Source: Candolleomyces eurysporus (Eukaryota > Basidiomycota > Agaricomycetes > Agaricales > Psathyrellaceae). Taken from it: a DNA stretch of 64,000 nt. A program made the translations under genes and the position numbers. Shown in pieces: positions 61,348-64,000 of the stretch (positions are counted from its first letter, which is position 1; each line of letters starts with the position of its first letter). The stretch lies in NCBI GenBank assembly GCA_027579435.1, contig JANBPK010001043.1, forward strand, positions 1 through 64,000, given 5' to 3'. The notes under the pieces are model-generated. The model was given only the letters and a program-made list of their open reading frames with translations, did no database searches and was not told where the DNA came from.

Positions 61348-62509
61348 AGGCGCTTGCCGATGAAATCTTGCTAATTAAACCGCCTCTTTTCTTGTAGAAT
61401 CAAAGCCATTAACGACGCTTTATTCTCTCGATGGGTACATAGCTATGTAAAGTAGGACGATAGTAAATTACGCCGCAAACAACGAAGCAGATATGGACGG
61501 AACTGCACCATGAACGCGTCAGACTCAAGTATCAGGGCACTAAGAGAACGAAAGGATGATGGACTACTCACCAAGTTACCGCCACAGCCTCTTACCAGTT
61601 CCTGAGATATTTAACGCGCCTCCTTGAGGAAGATGTGGATATACGTTTCCGTTCAAGGAGGCCGCCAAGTTAAGGGAGTGGGGGCATAGCTAGAGCTACA
61701 AATACCGTCTTAAAGCATGAAGATTGGCAAAAGGATGAGCTGGAACTTGAACACGGGCCTCGGTAATTAGAGTTCAGGAGGTTGATAACGAGGCTCGAGT
61801 CTTGTTGGGGGTGTGAGCGGTGAAGCCGCCAGAAGCAAGCAAAGAATGGATCCTCTTCAACGCCCTCCACGCGCACGCCTTGCTCTTTCTTGTCCTTTTC
61901 TGGGATAGGCTTAGTGAGACAGCAAGGTATATTGAGAAGTAGATTAACGCGCACCTCATCAGAGATTTCCACTACCTAAAGCTCCAGTTCCTGTCGTCCA
62001 TCCTTTTCCTTCTCGAATTCTGCAGAAGCTGGTAGCTACTGCAGTCAATATTGAATGATCAACCCATCTCACTGTCGACCTGGCGGGTCGTCCTCTCAAT
62101 GGCTCGTTACTGTCACGCTCGTACGTGTTTTGCATGTCACACGTCGGAACGTAAGTAGGACAAACAAACCCGAGTAGAGCATCAGGACCGTGAAACTACC
62201 ACCATGGCGTGGAAGCAATACGGGCCTCGGTGGCAGGAGTTCGAGAGGTCTATAACGAGGCTGGCTGCCAAAAGCGAACGTGCCAGTGATCCTCATGCCT
62301 CCATCGAACGCTCCTTGTTCTTGCTTGTTTTCATGGATCTCTATATACGCACCTAGTGAGTCGCTCCCAGCCGCAAGAAATTAAACGGCTCATCCTAGTC
62401 CTGTACAAAGGAACCAACCATATTGAAACGGAGGTGTCAAGGTTGAGACGCATGGTACGCTCCCTGCTCAATCGTCATCCACCATAAATACTAACCGGTA
62501 ACCTTTGGC
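61348..62509. other. Spacer behind copy D, sister of 46942-48100
   Basis: No gene. It is closely related to the spacer behind copy C, with indels. A copy of the GTCAC/GTGAC upstream block lies near 62105-62145 in decayed form. Confidence 0.5.
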
Positions 62510-63330
62510 CTCCAGTAAAACCCAACGAACTTGGCGTCCAAATTTTACCTTGCAAGCTACACGCTCAAATGTTTTGAGACGTCTCGTTCCCTGTCCCTCC
62601 GCCAGCTCATATCCAGATAGCACCTCGCAATGCACGGCCTCAATCCCACCCAGGGTTCCGTCCTCCCAGATACCGGCCTCCAATCGCCCTCATTACAGCG
62701 TTTCCACCTTCTCGAGCACTTCCACCAAACTGTAGTTGATACCGTGGAACTGGCACGGTTGGGAATGGTGAAAGCACACGCCGACTCCAAATTACCCAAG
62801 CACTGGGAGGTCCAGAGCGGATGTACAAAGTACGTCTTCAGGCCCGATGGATCGAGTTACTTCCAGCCCGTCGGATAACCGATGCTTAACGGAAATCCCG
62901 ACACTGTCCTCACCTTCGACGCGGAGACTCTGCCCAACCATCATCGGCACCCTGCCATGGCTTGCGCTGCCTCAGAGCATGCTTCGTACACTTGGATATT
63001 CCCATGGCTCAAGGAGACGGACAATCCAGAGCATTCGGTTCTGATGGGTGACAAGACAGCACCCCGTGTCATCGTTGGCCATAACGTTTCATACGAACGC
63101 CAACGCATCTTGCAAGAATACAGCTTGACGGGCACCCCAAAGTGTTTCCTCGATGCAAATGTCTTTCCTCGATGCAAATGTCTTTCCTCGATGCAAATGT
63201 CTTTCCTCGATGCAAATGTCTTTCCTCGATGCAAATGTCTTTCCTCGATGCAAATGTCCTTCCACGCCGCCGTCAGCGGCATTTCTCACCAACGCCCGAT
63301 GAAGTATAGAAAATTTACAGTGACGTACCT
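62510..63330 (+). pseudogene. Polymerase gamma (MIP1) 5' fragment, segment X2
   Basis: Better preserved than X1: MHGLNPTQGSVLPDTGLQSP at 62630, KLPKHWEVQSGCTKYVFRPD, then a 211-codon open frame from 62882. That frame holds TVLTFDAETLPNHH (exonuclease motif I, D-x-E), MACAASEHASYTWIFPWL, RVIVGHNVSYERQRILQEYS (motif II region) and VSGISHQRPMKYRK. Between the last two lies a sixfold 19-bp repeat. These are hallmarks of the N-terminal part and 3'-5' exonuclease of fungal Mip1. The polymerase domain is absent, and the sequence changes into unrelated remnant after 63330. It is not a working gene. Confidence 0.75.
63145..63258. repeat. Six tandem 19-bp repeats in polymerase gamma remnant
   Basis: The unit TTTCCTCGATGCAAATGTC is repeated six times without a mismatch. 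Because 19 is not divisible by three, the frame cycles and translates as two copies of a 19-residue repeat (FLDANVFPRCKCLSSMQMS). The lack of divergence implies recent expansion. Confidence 0.95.
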
Positions 63331-63735
63331 GAGGTTAGTAGTATCTGATTGCAGATATTTAATGCTGACTGAAGCCTACATTATCAGGTCACCCCCGTCA
63401 AATTGCCTCCTTCGTGCTTGCAGCCGTGAAGAAGAATCTCCTGAGCAAATGCATGAAGCCGATCCTACCCCTTCTCCCGCGGCTATCACTTACGGAAACC
63501 CCTTGCGATATAATTGAGAAGACCGCTGGCATAGTACGAATGTCGTTTGTAGGCATATCCCTCACGTCGGCCATCGTCCAGGTGATAAAGACGACGAAAT
63601 CCCCGACCGATTTCTCTCACCCGTCGGGCGCACTCCTCAGAAATATCAGGACCAGGAAGGCGCAGGGGACCCATGCTTCCTCAGAGAAACGAATCAGGCC
63701 ACCGAAACACCGCACTCGTCAAGCGGGAAGAACAC
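63331..63735 (+). pseudogene. Unidentified coding remnant in segment X2
   Basis: Sister of 48701-49189, more decayed: ILPLLPRLSLTETP-like and TYGNPLRYN pieces, then a frame-shifted match to IRDQILSL and LEEYQDQE near 63590-63660. No family recognised. Confidence 0.4.
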
Positions 63736-64000
63736 CCCAAGAAGCCGAATGCGGGTTGCCTGGTGAGGCGAAGGCGCTCGAGGTACACTGGGCTCGGCAG
63801 AGGTGCCTAGGGGCTTTGAAAAAAGATAAAATCACTGGCGGACGCTCAAATCGAGTCCATCGACATTTGAGACTCTCGGCTGTGGTGGTGAACATCCCTG
63901 CGCCGTCAGGTTCGAGCTTGAGGGCTCCAAGAGTCCTCCTTAGGCCGCTACCGACCAGGCTATGAGCACCAGCGGTAATACAAAGCCATCGAGTGTCTTC
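63736..64000 (+). pseudogene. BTB gene 3' tail remnant at right edge
   Basis: QEAECGLPGEAKALEVHWAR corresponds to the BTB helix AEAECELLGDHKALKIHRAR, followed by a Ser/Pro exon and the start of the terminal KPSSVF piece at the last bases of the window. This is the same layout as 49190-49590. The window ends inside it, so a further array unit probably follows. Confidence 0.55.

Noticed and set aside
63145..63258. CRISPR-like array
   Set aside because: The repeats are directly adjacent without spacers, only 19 bp long, and lie in a eukaryotic pseudogene.

Overview
The window looks like a filamentous basidiomycete, probably a mushroom-forming Agaricomycete. Genes are split by many short (about 45-65 nt) GT-AG introns, housekeeping genes lie close together in alternating orientation, and the accessory half holds gene families that I associate with mushrooms (BTB/POZ proteins and TRANK1-like UvrD helicases). 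I name no species. Nine single N bases each touch a homopolymer run. In the four readable coding cases the N is one base too many, so homopolymer-length error must be considered before any frameshift is believed.

Left edge (1-1.9 kb): an AT-rich stretch almost without CpG that carries a decayed PIF1-type helicase of the Helitron kind. Housekeeping block (1.9-14.8 kb): SMN (spliceosomal snRNP assembly), NIC96/NUP93 (nuclear pore scaffold), ARP5 (INO80 remodeler), a SEC4/RAB8-type GTPase (exocytosis), MSH4 (meiotic crossover factor) and a small unknown protein. The pairs NIC96/ARP5 and SEC4/MSH4 are divergent, with only 125 and 120 bp between start codons. SMN/NIC96, ARP5/SEC4 and MSH4/unknown are convergent.

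Accessory block (16.2-64 kb): a tandem array whose unit is [BTB/POZ gene] - [tract rich in GACTG words] - [fragment of the 3' end of a mitochondrial DNA polymerase gamma gene] - [conserved upstream block with TATA box] - [very large UvrD/TRANK1-like SF1 helicase gene with TPR-like repeats and a small Cys/His cluster]. All copies lie on the + strand. Copies A (18.5-26.9 kb) and B (29.4-37.8 kb) are near full length. Copy C (41.0-46.9 kb) has lost helicase motifs I-IV, is strongly CpG-depleted in its middle and has an internal deletion. Copy E (50.1-51.3 kb) is a scrap with a small internal inversion. Copy D (53.9-61.3 kb) has a complete helicase core but has lost most of its N-terminal domain. 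The BTB genes are intact in one copy (38.9 kb), intact apart from a G8 run in another (16.2 kb), and decayed in two (27.4 and 51.7 kb). Two further segments, behind C and behind D, carry 5' fragments of the polymerase gamma gene followed by a BTB tail. The last of these runs into the right edge, so the array probably continues.

The functional reading is an inference. The left half is conserved core genome. The right half is a fast birth-and-death family of NTPase/TPR proteins with BTB neighbours, showing unequal crossing-over, deletion, inversion and methylation-type decay. No rRNA, tRNA, CRISPR or prokaryotic elements were seen.
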